Positions 54,277 to 62,667 of a stretch of DNA of 64,000 bases are shown here, in pieces. The notes beneath the pieces are model-generated. The model saw nothing but the letters and a program-made list of their open reading frames with translations, did no database searches and had not been told where the DNA came from. This DNA comes from Anaerolineales bacterium UBA2395. Its GTDB lineage: Bacteria; Chloroflexota; Anaerolineae; Anaerolineales; Villigracilaceae. Positions within the stretch are counted from its first letter, which is position 1, and every line of letters begins with the position of its first letter. The translations under genes were made by a program, and so were the position numbers. The stretch covers positions 305,741 to 369,740 of the forward strand of contig DDSH01000012.1 in the NCBI GenBank assembly GCA_002343775.1. Direction: 5' to 3'.

Positions 54277-55824
54277 CTAGTCCTGACCCGCATTCATGGC
54301 GGGAGCGGCGCGATACGTGGAGATGCGAGCCGCTTCAGACTCCGCCTCAGCCTGGATCAAGTTGGCAGCGATCTTTCCCGACGCCAGAACAGCGGGTACG
54401 CCCGCGCCAGGGTGAGTTCCCGCGCCGACGAAATACAGGTTGGGGAATTCCTCCGAGCGGTTATGCGGACGCAGCCATGCAGATTGCATCAGGCTGGGGC
54501 GCACCGAGAATGCCGCGCCGCGATAACTGTTGAGCACGTTCTTGAAGTGCAACGGGTCGATGTGATGCAAAGCGACGATGTTCTCCTGCAAGTTTGGCAA
54601 ATAATTATCTTCAAGGAATTGCAGGATGCGGTCACGGTAGGGGATCGCCATCTTCTCCCAATCCACGCCGCCGAGATTTTTGGCAAGCACTGGCACAGGC
54701 GAAAGGACATAAAAGCCTTCGTGACCTTCGGGCGCAATGGATGGGTCGGTGATGGTCGGCATGTGCAAATACAGCGAGAAGTCATCGGGCAGGCGTGTGC
54801 TGCCAAAGATTTTCGCCAACAGCGATTTGTATTCCTTGTTGAGGATGATATTGTGATGCGCCAGTTTGCTATCCAAATAGCGGCGCTTGGTGCCGAAATA
54901 GATCACAAATAAGGACATGCTGTACTGCATCGCGTCGATGCGCCAGTTGGGGTACACGCGGCGGTGTTCTTCCTTGATGAGGTAGCGGTAGGTCGATGCC
55001 ACATCGCCGTTCGAAACGACGATGTCAGCGGGGATAAACGTCCCATCGCCCATGCGAATGCCGACGGCTTTGCGGTTCTCGATCACGATCTCGCTCACTT
55101 CAGCGTTCAAATGGATTTTGCCGCCCAGTTCTTCGAACAACTTGCCCAGCGCGCGGACGATGGCGCCCGTGCCGCCTTTGGCGTAATGCACGCCCCATTG
55201 CTTCTCGAACTGCACGATCAGCGTGTAAATGGAAGGTGTATCGAACGGATTTCCGCCGATCAGCAACGGATGGAAGGAGAATACGCGCCGCAAGAATTTG
55301 TCTTTGATAAATTTCGAGACCATGCCATGCGTGGATTGCACCGCGCCCAGTTTGAACATGTCGGGCATGATGGCGAGCATGTCTTTGAGTTTGAGGAACG
55401 GCTTTTCAGTGTACGGCTGGAATTTGGTGAAGATCTCCACCGTCTTTTCGACGAACTTGAGATAGCCTGCTTTATCAGCGGGATTCCAGCGTTCGATCTC
55501 GTTGAGCATGTCTTCGGTTTGGTGGCGGTAGTCGAACGATTTGCCTTCCTCGTTGAAGATGCGGTAGAACGGGTCGAGCGGAATTAACTCCATATAATCC
55601 GCCATCTTGCGTCCCGCGTTTTCGAAGAGTTCCTCGAACATATACGGCGCGGTGATGACGGTCGGTCCGCCGTCGAACTTGAATCCGTTGATTTCGTACT
55701 GGTAGGCGCGCCCGCCCAGCCTGTCGCGTTTTTCGAACAACTGCACGTCATGTCCCTGCGTGGCAAGGCGGACTGCCGCACCCAAGCCGCCAAATCCGCT
55801 GCCGATCACGATCACTTTTTTCAT
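54277..55824 (-). CDS. crtI: Phytoene desaturase-family FAD enzyme
   Basis: 515 residues. The FAD Rossmann motif is VIGSGFGGLGAAVRLA, followed by EKRDRLGGRA. FDGGPTVITAPYMFEELFE, YAKGGTGAIVRAL and the C-terminal FVGAGTHPGAGVPAVLASGK are CrtI hallmarks. It introduces double bonds into phytoene. Related CrtI-like desaturases, saturases and oxidases look similar, but adjacency to crtB supports phytoene as substrate. Ribosome site AAGGAG. Confidence 0.92.
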   Translation of the reverse strand: MKKVIVIGSGFGGLGAAVRLATQGHDVQLFEKRDRLGGRAYQYEINGFKFDGGPTVITAPYMFEELFENAGRKMADYMELIPLDPFYRIFNEEGKSFDYRHQTEDMLNEIERWNPADKAGYLKFVEKTVEIFTKFQPYTEKPFLKLKDMLAIMPDMFKLGAVQSTHGMVSKFIKDKFLRRVFSFHPLLIGGNPFDTPSIYTLIVQFEKQWGVHYAKGGTGAIVRALGKLFEELGGKIHLNAEVSEIVIENRKAVGIRMGDGTFIPADIVVSNGDVASTYRYLIKEEHRRVYPNWRIDAMQYSMSLFVIYFGTKRRYLDSKLAHHNIILNKEYKSLLAKIFGSTRLPDDFSLYLHMPTITDPSIAPEGHEGFYVLSPVPVLAKNLGGVDWEKMAIPYRDRILQFLEDNYLPNLQENIVALHHIDPLHFKNVLNSYRGAAFSVRPSLMQSAWLRPHNRSEEFPNLYFVGAGTHPGAGVPAVLASGKIAANLIQAEAESEAARISTYRAAPAMNAGQD

Positions 55825-55846
55825 ACCAAAGAATCTCCTTGTTGTT

Positions 55847-56839
55847 TTATTCTGTTATGGACTTCCACCAGATGCCGGGCAGGAGTTTTAGTTTGGTGAG
55901 TTTGCTGGTATGGGCGCGGCGGGTGAATACGTCGTAGTCGTTCTTTTCGATCTCATCGAGAATGCGCGCGTAGAGGATGCCCGCGGCATAGGTTGCAAAA
56001 CGTCCGCTTTTATCGAGCAGTTTCACGCCGGGTAGGGAGGTGGCGTACAGTTCGCGGGCGCGTTCGATCTGGAATTTCATGAACTGCCGCCAATTCTCGG
56101 TGACGTACCCTGCGGCAATGTCCTCTTCGCGGATGCCGTAGATGAGCAGTTCTTCGCGCGGCAGGTAGAGGCGTCCCATGCGGTAGTCTTCACCCACATC
56201 GCGCAGGATGTTGGTGAGTTGCAGTGCTACACCAAGACGAATGGCGTATATCAAGGCTTGGTGGTGTCGAAAACCGATGATGTGCATGGACATCAGCCCG
56301 ACGGTGCTGGCGACACCGTAGCAATACTCGGTCAGGTCGGCAAAGGTCTGGTAGCGTTTGTGGGTGAGATCCTTTTTTACGCCATCGATCAACTGCTCGG
56401 CAAAAATGGACGGAATCGAATGTTTCAGGCGGGTATCATGCCAGGCGAGAGCGACCAGGTCTGTCTCGTCGGAGTTGAGGCGCGTGGTTTTCATCCGCCA
56501 TACCTCCAGTTGGGGAATGGGGTCATCGTTGGAGGGCTCGTCCATGATGTCGTCGCAGGAACGGCAGAAGGCATACAAGGCACGAATGGCGCGGCGAGTG
56601 GCAGTGGGCATCAGGGCAGACGCGGTGTGAAAGGTTTTACTATGCTGTCGCGTGATTTCTTCACAGCGGGCGTATGCCTGCTCGAGCAGGTTTGTATTTG
56701 CGTTGTATTCTCGTGATGGGTGAGTGATCTGATGGTAGCCCGCCTTCGCCATCTCCAGAAGGGAATGCTCCCATTCATGGATAATCATTGAGGGATTGCC
56801 ATGCGTAACGGTCGGATGATTGGGCTGAACGTATTCCAT
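55847..56839 (-). CDS. crtB: Phytoene synthase
   Basis: 330 residues. Condenses two geranylgeranyl diphosphates to phytoene. The first Asp-rich motif is RSCDDIMDE, the second is LTNILRDVGEDYRMGR, with RLYLPREEL after it. ALYAFCRSCDD is the squalene/phytoene synthase signature. The start at 56839 has AAGGAGAG upstream. It is the first gene of the operon and sits behind a strong promoter carrying tandem 11-bp repeats. Confidence 0.93.
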   Translation of the reverse strand: MEYVQPNHPTVTHGNPSMIIHEWEHSLLEMAKAGYHQITHPSREYNANTNLLEQAYARCEEITRQHSKTFHTASALMPTATRRAIRALYAFCRSCDDIMDEPSNDDPIPQLEVWRMKTTRLNSDETDLVALAWHDTRLKHSIPSIFAEQLIDGVKKDLTHKRYQTFADLTEYCYGVASTVGLMSMHIIGFRHHQALIYAIRLGVALQLTNILRDVGEDYRMGRLYLPREELLIYGIREEDIAAGYVTENWRQFMKFQIERARELYATSLPGVKLLDKSGRFATYAAGILYARILDEIEKNDYDVFTRRAHTSKLTKLKLLPGIWWKSITE

Positions 56840-56890
56840 TTTCTCTCTCCTTCAGTCTGGTCTGACCTTGCCACGGGAAATCATAATTTC

Positions 56891-56919
56891 ATATTACCCC
56901 ACCGGTTATATAATGTCAA
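56891..56919 (-). promoter_or_regulatory. Promoter of the carotenoid operon
   Basis: On the minus strand a consensus -35 TTGACA (56919-56914) and -10 TAATAT (56896-56891) are separated by exactly 17 bp. The crtB start codon is about 52 bp downstream of the -10. Confidence 0.85.
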
Positions 56920-56941
56920 TATTTTGCACATATTTTGCACA
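56909..56941 (-). promoter_or_regulatory. Tandem 11-bp direct-repeat operator overlapping the -35
   Basis: On the minus strand TGTGCAAAATA occurs twice with no gap (56941-56931, 56930-56920). It is followed by a third 11-bp unit TTGACATTATA (56919-56909) that matches at 6 of 11 positions and contains the -35. Three abutting 11-bp units placed this way resemble the operator of CarH-type (MerR, B12-dependent) light regulators of crt genes. No such regulator gene is in the window. Confidence 0.6.
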
Positions 56942-56991
56942 TTAATATCGAATTAGGGTTTTTTGGGTTAGATTTCCCCTCTTAATAACGA

Positions 56992-57017
56992 ACAGGGCAC
57001 AAACAATTGTGCCCTGT
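56992..57017 (-). terminator. Hairpin after the ferredoxin-NADP reductase-like gene
   Basis: ACAGGGCACAA (56992-57002) pairs perfectly with TTGTGCCCTGT (57007-57017). The T-run on the minus strand is poor, so termination may be partial. Confidence 0.55.
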
Positions 57018-57042
57018 TACAAAATACGATGTTTTCCTGGCT

Positions 57043-58353
57043 TTATGCGGTTTCGATCAATCCCATTGCTTGTAGCATTTCTTCATTGGTCGAAAACTTG
57101 AACTCTGGGAGTCCACGTTTTTGGGCTTCTTCCGATTCGGCGGCTTCCAACCGTTTGATATCTTCTTTGAGGATGACTGGTTTGTGCAGGGACTTGACCT
57201 TTTCAGCAACCGCTTCAGGACTGGCGTTGGCAGGAGCGATAGTCTCCAGATATTGTTTCACCGCCTTTGCCGCGTTCGTGCCATCGCGACGGGCATAGCC
57301 CACCAAGCCTTCACTTGCCTTGCGTGACCAACCACCGACGAAGATACCCTCCACTGTCGACTCGTACGACACGCCTTCGACCGGAAATTTTGGGTCCTTG
57401 TTTTTGAGGAATTCGCCCCATTCTGCGGGTAACCCAAAGGAAGCGTCCACCTGGTCGCCGATGGCGAAAATGACCGCGTCCACATTCAGGGTACGCTTCA
57501 CGCCGGTGCCCTTGGCGCTGGTCTTGCCATCCTTTTCGACAAGGATGTTATCTTCCACTTCCAGTTGGGTCAGGTGTCCATTTTCTCCGTACATGGCGGT
57601 GGGCGAGGCGAGGAAATCGAAATGGAACTTCGCGTCCTCGGTTTTGGGATCTGCCTTGGAGAGCGAATCCAGTACCTTGTGGCGACCGATCTCCGGGTCT
57701 TGTTGAATCGCTTCCAGCACAGGGATGACGCGTTGCATCTCGTTCTCGAACTCGTCCAGATCCAGGTAGGGGATGAGGTGCTTCATCTCATCCTTGGTGA
57801 AATTCACCTCCGCCGGACCGCGCCGCACGATGGCGGTCACTTCTTCCACCTTTTGCACGTTGATGAGGTGCCGGGCAATATCCACCATCACATTGCCCGC
57901 GCCGATAATGGCGCAGCGCTTCCCAAAACGGAAATTCCGCTGGGTGAAAGGCGGCAACTTGTTGTAGGCATACACCACGTCTTTGGCGTGGTACACACCT
58001 TCCAGATCTTCACCCGGCAGCCCGAGCGATTTCGTCCCCTGTGCGCCCGCCGAGACCAGCACGGCATCGAAGCCCATCGCGCGGATGTCGTCGAGCGTTA
58101 AATCGCCATTCATCCCAACCATCACATTTCCATAGTAGTCGATGTTCGGAAGGTCGAGCGACTGGCGGAACTGCTTGCGCAGCCCATCTTTCATGGTGTG
58201 CTTTTCAGGATAAATGCCATACTCTGCCAGACCGCCCGCCTTGATATCGCGGTTAAAAAGCGCAACGCGCACACCATGCTGGGCGAGTTCACGCGCGCCA
58301 AAAAGACCAGCCGGTCCGGCACCGATCACGGCAACAAAAAATTGATTCTCCAC
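57043..58353 (-). CDS. FAD-dependent NADP oxidoreductase (adrenodoxin/ferredoxin-NADP reductase-like)
   Basis: 436 residues from GTG 58353, which has GGAGG eight nt upstream; the longer frame from TTG 58380 covers that site and is rejected. The FAD motif is VAVIGAGPAGLFGARELA and the NADP motif is CAIIGAGNVMVDIARHL, with VRRGPAEVNFT between them and GGWSRKASEGLVGYARRDG near the end. These fit FprA-type ferredoxin-NADP reductases, related to the small subunit of glutamate synthase. It transfers electrons between NADPH and a ferredoxin. Confidence 0.88.
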   Translation of the reverse strand: MENQFFVAVIGAGPAGLFGARELAQHGVRVALFNRDIKAGGLAEYGIYPEKHTMKDGLRKQFRQSLDLPNIDYYGNVMVGMNGDLTLDDIRAMGFDAVLVSAGAQGTKSLGLPGEDLEGVYHAKDVVYAYNKLPPFTQRNFRFGKRCAIIGAGNVMVDIARHLINVQKVEEVTAIVRRGPAEVNFTKDEMKHLIPYLDLDEFENEMQRVIPVLEAIQQDPEIGRHKVLDSLSKADPKTEDAKFHFDFLASPTAMYGENGHLTQLEVEDNILVEKDGKTSAKGTGVKRTLNVDAVIFAIGDQVDASFGLPAEWGEFLKNKDPKFPVEGVSYESTVEGIFVGGWSRKASEGLVGYARRDGTNAAKAVKQYLETIAPANASPEAVAEKVKSLHKPVILKEDIKRLEAAESEEAQKRGLPEFKFSTNEEMLQAMGLIETA

Positions 58354-58508
58354 TTTCTCTGCCTCCAAAATTAGACACAAACTATCTGATTATATTTGAA
58401 AAGATTTCATATCACAAGCCGTTCTCATATCGCTTTCATCTTAAAAACGAATCTATTAAGCCGGGACAACTATGCTAATATTAGACATCGATTTTTTCAG
58501 GAGGCACC

Positions 58509-59363
58509 ATGACCAGCCAGCCCATCAAAGAAGATCCTGTCAAAAGGTTTCGAAAACTACTGGGGAGCCTTTCTCCGCTTACGCGCCTGCCCCAAAAAGC
58601 CGCCGGAGCATCATCCTCCTCGTCCAAAAAGCCGGCAGCGAATCCCCCCTCTTCATTACCGAAACAATCGCAGACGAAGAAGGATGCGACCGCGCAGCCC
58701 AAAACCACAACAGCCAAGCCTTCTGCTGTGCCCGCTTCCTCCCCCGACCCGGATCCTGAACCCGTTTCGAAGAAGCGTTCCTACGCCTGGGCGCCTGCCT
58801 TTTGGACAACCGCAAGCATCCTCTCTCTTACCGTCAACATTATTTTGATCATTATCCTGCTCGTATTGTTGACCAACGTTTCGCGCCTTCAAGTGGATGT
58901 AGACAAGATCATGGGTGTGACCCAGGACTTGATCAGCCTGCCCGGCGGCTTGTACGAAAATTTTGAAAAGATGGACCGTGCCAGCATCCAGACCAATGTC
59001 AAAGTGGAAACGTCCATCCCTGTAAAATTCGACCTCACCCTCAACCAGCAGACCGACGTTGTCCTCAGCCAGGATGTGACCATCAACAACGCCCTTGTCA
59101 CCGTCAATACCGGCGGGTTGAACATCACCCGCGCCAACACCACCATCGTCCTGCCGGCAGGGACCAGCCTGCCCGTCTTCTTGAACCTGGTCGTCCCGGT
59201 CGATACACAAGTTCCCGTAGTGCTGGATGTGCCGGTCAATATTCCGCTATCAGAAACAGAATTGAACGAACCCTTCGTCGGCTTGCAGGAAGTCATCAAA
59301 CCACTTTATTGTTTCCTCAAGCCCGATGCGCTCAATCTGGACGATCAGCCGATCTGTCCATAA
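58509..59363 (+). CDS. Single-pass membrane protein of unknown function
   Basis: 284 residues. The first 95 residues are Ser/Pro/Lys/Ala-rich and disordered. One membrane helix follows (about 100-122, ILSLTVNIILIIILLVLL). The outer part begins with a short helix and then has an alternating beta pattern with repeated phrases such as SIPVKFDLTL, LPVFLNLVVPVDTQ and VPVVLDVPVNIPL. No family is recognised. Ribosome site AGGAGG. It is followed after 45 bp by the M16 peptidase pair. Confidence 0.7.
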   Translation: MTSQPIKEDPVKRFRKLLGSLSPLTRLPQKAAGASSSSSKKPAANPPSSLPKQSQTKKDATAQPKTTTAKPSAVPASSPDPDPEPVSKKRSYAWAPAFWTTASILSLTVNIILIIILLVLLTNVSRLQVDVDKIMGVTQDLISLPGGLYENFEKMDRASIQTNVKVETSIPVKFDLTLNQQTDVVLSQDVTINNALVTVNTGGLNITRANTTIVLPAGTSLPVFLNLVVPVDTQVPVVLDVPVNIPLSETELNEPFVGLQEVIKPLYCFLKPDALNLDDQPICP

Positions 59364-59408
59364 CGAGTCCTGCACCGCACTTGTCAACAGAATAATTTTG
59401 GAGGTAAT

Positions 59409-60671
59409 TTGAAGAAACCAGTCACGCAAGTCACATTAAAGAACGGCATGAAGATCATGCTCAAAGAGATCCACACCGCACCGATCATTTCCTCGTGGAT
59501 CTGGTATCGTGTCGGCTCGCGCGACGAACCCACCGGCAAAACCGGCATCTCACATTGGACAGAACACATGATGTTCAAGGGGACGAAGAAATTTCCATCC
59601 AAAGTATTGGACAAAGCCATCTCAAGAGATGGCGGGCGCTGGAACGCATCCACCTCACGCGATTCCACCCGTTACTATGAAACCATGCCCGCAGACAAGA
59701 TCGACCTTGCCCTACACCTCGAATCTGACCGGATGCAGAACAGCATCTTCGACAAAAAAGAAGTCGAGTCGGAACGCACGGTCATCATCTCCGAGAGAGA
59801 AGGCAGCGAGAACGAACCCACTTTCCGCCTGAGCGAAGCGGTGCAGCACGCAGCATTCCGCGTGCATCCTTACCATCATGAAATCATCGGCGACAAAGCG
59901 GATCTGCGCTCCATCACGCGTGACGATCTGTACAACCACTACCGAACCTATTATGTGCCGGGTAATGCGGTGCTTTCCATCGCTGGTGACTTCGAGACGA
60001 AATCCATGCTCAAGCGCATCCGGGATTTGTACGAACCCATCCCCAGCGGACCGAAGCCAACGCGTCTCATCCGCCCGGAGCCGGAACAACATGGAGAGCT
60101 TCGTCTCGCTGTGGAAGGACCCGGTGAGACGGCATTCACTCAGATAGCCTATCGCTTCCCAAATGCCACTCATTCAGACTATTTTCCGCTTCAAGTGCTG
60201 GAGAGCCTGCTCAACGGCGCCAGCGGACTTTCGTACAAAACCGCCCGCCTCTACCGCGCCCTCGTGGACCGTGAATTTGCCGTGGACGTCTCCGGTTGGT
60301 CTGAAGCCACCATCGACCCGTATCTGTATCGCATCACCATCACGCATCGACCTGACCGAAAGCCGGAAAAAGCCGTCGCAGTGTTGGATGATGAGATCAA
60401 GAAATTACAAGATGACCTTGTGCCCGATGAAGAGATCCAACGCGCGGTCAAACAGGCGCGCGCGGTCTTCGCGTATGGCAGCGAGAATATCACCCATCAA
60501 GCCTTTTGGATGGGGTACACCGAGATGTTCTCGGATTATTCCTGGTACACCAACTACCTCAAAAAACTTGCAAAAGTCACGCCGAAAGATGTTCAGCGTG
60601 TGGCACAGATATACTTCCAGCCGCGCTCACGGGTGATCGGCTCATATGTCCCGAAAGGGAAGGGGGCATAA
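59409..60671 (+). CDS. M16B zinc peptidase, catalytic subunit
   Basis: 420 residues starting at TTG 59409 after GGAGG. The inverted zinc motif HxxEH is present as HWTEH in GISHWTEHMMFKG, and the downstream glutamate is expected in the ESERTVIISEREG segment. The C-terminal half is the M16 peptidase-like lobe. Size matches the two-domain M16B enzymes that work as heterodimers with an inactive partner, encoded here by the next gene. The stop overlaps that start by 1 nt. Confidence 0.93.
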   Translation: MKKPVTQVTLKNGMKIMLKEIHTAPIISSWIWYRVGSRDEPTGKTGISHWTEHMMFKGTKKFPSKVLDKAISRDGGRWNASTSRDSTRYYETMPADKIDLALHLESDRMQNSIFDKKEVESERTVIISEREGSENEPTFRLSEAVQHAAFRVHPYHHEIIGDKADLRSITRDDLYNHYRTYYVPGNAVLSIAGDFETKSMLKRIRDLYEPIPSGPKPTRLIRPEPEQHGELRLAVEGPGETAFTQIAYRFPNATHSDYFPLQVLESLLNGASGLSYKTARLYRALVDREFAVDVSGWSEATIDPYLYRITITHRPDRKPEKAVAVLDDEIKKLQDDLVPDEEIQRAVKQARAVFAYGSENITHQAFWMGYTEMFSDYSWYTNYLKKLAKVTPKDVQRVAQIYFQPRSRVIGSYVPKGKGA

Positions 60672-61957
60672 TGGCAAAGTTCATCGCCAAGCCGGTCAAA
60701 TCATCCCTGCCCAGCCCCGAAGATGTGCTGGAGGTCCAACTCTCGAACGGCATCACTATCCTTGCACGTTCGAATTTCAACAGCCCCGCCATTTCATTTG
60801 GCGGGTATCTCCCCGCCGGAGCGATCTTCGAAAGTGACGAAAAACTTGGGCTGGCAGATTTTGTCGCCACCTCACTGATGCGCGGCACGCAGACGCGTAC
60901 CTTCGATGCAATCTACAACGAACTCGAATCCGTTGGCGCAAGCTTGGGCTTTGACTCAGGTGTCCACAACACCAATTTTGGCGGGCGCGCCCTAGTCGAG
61001 GATCTGCCGCTGCTGCTCGAACTGCTGGCAGAGTCTCTGCAAACGCCCACCTTTCCCGCAGACGAAGTCGAACGCCTGCGCACACAGCTGCTCACCGGGC
61101 TTGCCTTGCGCGAGCAGGATACCTCCGATATGGCGGACTTGATCTTTGAGCAAATGCTCTACGACGTTCACCCATACGGCAGACCCGGCGATGGATATAT
61201 CGAAACGATCCGATCCATTACCCGCAAAGATATGAAGGAATTTCATCGCCGCCACTTCGGACCTCGCGGCATGGTACTCGCCATCGTGGGAGCGATCCAC
61301 CCGAAGAAAGCGGTCGAGGAGGTGGAACGGTACCTGGGCAGCTGGCAGGTTTCGGGTCAGAAAGAAGCGCCGCCTCTTCCTCCGCTCAAACCGATTCGCA
61401 AGACCAAAAAGCGACATCACACCATCAAAGGCAAAGCCCAGTCTGACTTGATTGTGGGTGTGATTGGTCCCACCCGCAAGAGCCCCGATTTTATGGCGGC
61501 TTCGCTGGGAAACTCTGTGCTCGGTCAGTTCGGCATGATGGGGCGCATCGGTGATGTGGTGCGTGAGCGGTCGGGTTTGGCGTATTATGCCTATTCCAGC
61601 CTGCATGCTGGAACAGGACCCGGTAGTTGGGAGGTGATTGCCGGCGTGAACCCGGCAAACGTGGGCAGGGCGCTGGGTTTGATCGAAAAGGAATTAAGTC
61701 GTTTTGTGAAAAGCGGAGTCACCAAAGAAGAACTTGCCGATAGTCAGGCGAATTACGTTGGGCGGCTGCCGCTTTCACTTGAGTCGAACAACGGTGTGAT
61801 TGGCGCGATCTTGAATATTCATCGATATGATCTTGGGATGGATTACTATCAGCGCTATGAGTCTCTTGTCCGCAGTGTGACGCGTGATGATGTTGCGGCT
61901 GTGGCGCGGAAGTACATCGACCTGGAACGGCTGGTCATTGCTACGGCAGGACCCTGA
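60671..61957 (+). CDS. M16B peptidase-like partner lacking the zinc motif
   Basis: 428 residues from ATG 60671; the longer frame lies within the previous gene. It is homologous to its neighbour, but the HxxEH position reads GLADFVATSLMRG, without zinc ligands. A substrate-binding, non-catalytic subunit is the known arrangement for such pairs. The C-terminal lobe retains a Gly-rich/Arg-Tyr segment (VVRERSGLAYYAYSS), which in M16B dimers lies in the active-site cavity. Confidence 0.9.
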   Translation: MAKFIAKPVKSSLPSPEDVLEVQLSNGITILARSNFNSPAISFGGYLPAGAIFESDEKLGLADFVATSLMRGTQTRTFDAIYNELESVGASLGFDSGVHNTNFGGRALVEDLPLLLELLAESLQTPTFPADEVERLRTQLLTGLALREQDTSDMADLIFEQMLYDVHPYGRPGDGYIETIRSITRKDMKEFHRRHFGPRGMVLAIVGAIHPKKAVEEVERYLGSWQVSGQKEAPPLPPLKPIRKTKKRHHTIKGKAQSDLIVGVIGPTRKSPDFMAASLGNSVLGQFGMMGRIGDVVRERSGLAYYAYSSLHAGTGPGSWEVIAGVNPANVGRALGLIEKELSRFVKSGVTKEELADSQANYVGRLPLSLESNNGVIGAILNIHRYDLGMDYYQRYESLVRSVTRDDVAAVARKYIDLERLVIATAGP

Positions 61958-61963
61958 GAAAAC

Positions 61964-62329
61964 ATGCTGTTACGAACGGGTGTGGACTTGATCGAGAATA
62001 TCCGCATTCAGGAAGCCATTGAGCGGCATGGCGAACGCTTCCTGAAGCGGATCTTTACCGAAAGCGAGCAGCGCGATTGCCATGGGCGCATCCCTTCGCT
62101 GGCGGCACGTTTTGCCGCCAAGGAGGCGGTATCGAAAGCCTTGGGGTATGGCATTGGCGATGTCAGCTGGCTGGATATCGAAATCCAAGTGGATGGAAAG
62201 AATGCTCCATATTTATCCCTGCATGGCGAGGGGGAACGGCTGGCAGATCATTTGGGGCTGACAACCTGGTCGGTCAGCTTAAGCCACACTGAAGGACATG
62301 CAATTGCTTTTGTGGTTGCAACCGGTTAG
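61964..62329 (+). CDS. acpS: Holo-[acyl-carrier-protein] synthase
   Basis: 121 residues, the AcpS length. It transfers 4'-phosphopantetheine from CoA to acyl carrier protein. The first metal/CoA motif is GVDLIENIRI and the second is AARFAAKEAVSKALG, with SLSHTEGHAIAFV at the C-terminus. The start ATG is 6 bp after the M16 gene. The minus-strand terminator at 62340-62371 may also end this transcript. Confidence 0.94.
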   Translation: MLLRTGVDLIENIRIQEAIERHGERFLKRIFTESEQRDCHGRIPSLAARFAAKEAVSKALGYGIGDVSWLDIEIQVDGKNAPYLSLHGEGERLADHLGLTTWSVSLSHTEGHAIAFVVATG

Positions 62330-62332
62330 TTA

Positions 62333-62371
62333 AAGGAAAGGCTTCCCGCATTGCCAGTTATGCGGGAAGCC
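62333..62371 (-). terminator. Terminator between convergent genes
   Basis: GGCTTCCCGCAT (62340-62351) pairs with ATGCGGGAAGCC (62360-62371). On the minus strand it is followed by TTTCCTTT. A second inverted repeat, AGATATAGAT / ATCTATATCT (62379-62388 and 62400-62409), touches the stop codon of the minus-strand gene. Confidence 0.7.
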
Positions 62372-62408
62372 TGCAAGGAGATATAGATGGCGAAGGGAAA
62401 TCTATATC

Positions 62409-62651
62409 TTATCTTGTCTTTTGGTCTTCGACGCCGATCCAGAAGTGACCGGGCATCACTGAGCGGTACGGGCGGACAACCATTTTGCCCAGTTCGAATT
62501 GCTTTTGTCCGCTATCCAGCATGCTGGGGTGGACAAGGCATAAGTCGGGGATGCGTCCAAATTTCTTGTTGTAGTAATCTATGGCTTTTTGAATCTTCAC
62601 GCTCAAGGTCGTGCGTGGGTCATTGTCGAACCATAACATGCCGGTGTGCAT
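62409..62651 (-). CDS. Small conserved protein, unknown function
   Basis: 80 residues from the ATG at 62651, preceded by AAAGGCAGG. It is soluble, with LWFDNDPRTTLSVKIQ, a likely helix AIDYYNKKFGR, LCLVHPSML and a C-terminal VRPYRSVMPGHFWIGVE. I recall similar short proteins in Anaerolineae but know no function. An extension to 62714 would overlap the preceding ATPase gene. It follows that gene by 16 bp and is probably co-transcribed with it. Confidence 0.7.
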   Translation of the reverse strand: MHTGMLWFDNDPRTTLSVKIQKAIDYYNKKFGRIPDLCLVHPSMLDSGQKQFELGKMVVRPYRSVMPGHFWIGVEDQKTR

Positions 62652-62667
62652 GAGGACCTGCCTTTCG

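Noticed and set aside
58354..58380. TTG start of the ferredoxin-NADP reductase-like gene
   Set aside because: The ribosome site GGAGG lies inside this extension and is properly spaced to GTG 58353.
62387..62653. Plus-strand frame of 88 codons with a good AAGGAG site before its ATG
   Set aside because: It runs antisense to the conserved 80-residue gene and has a low-complexity Arg/Ser/Cys composition; the apparent site is part of an inverted repeat.
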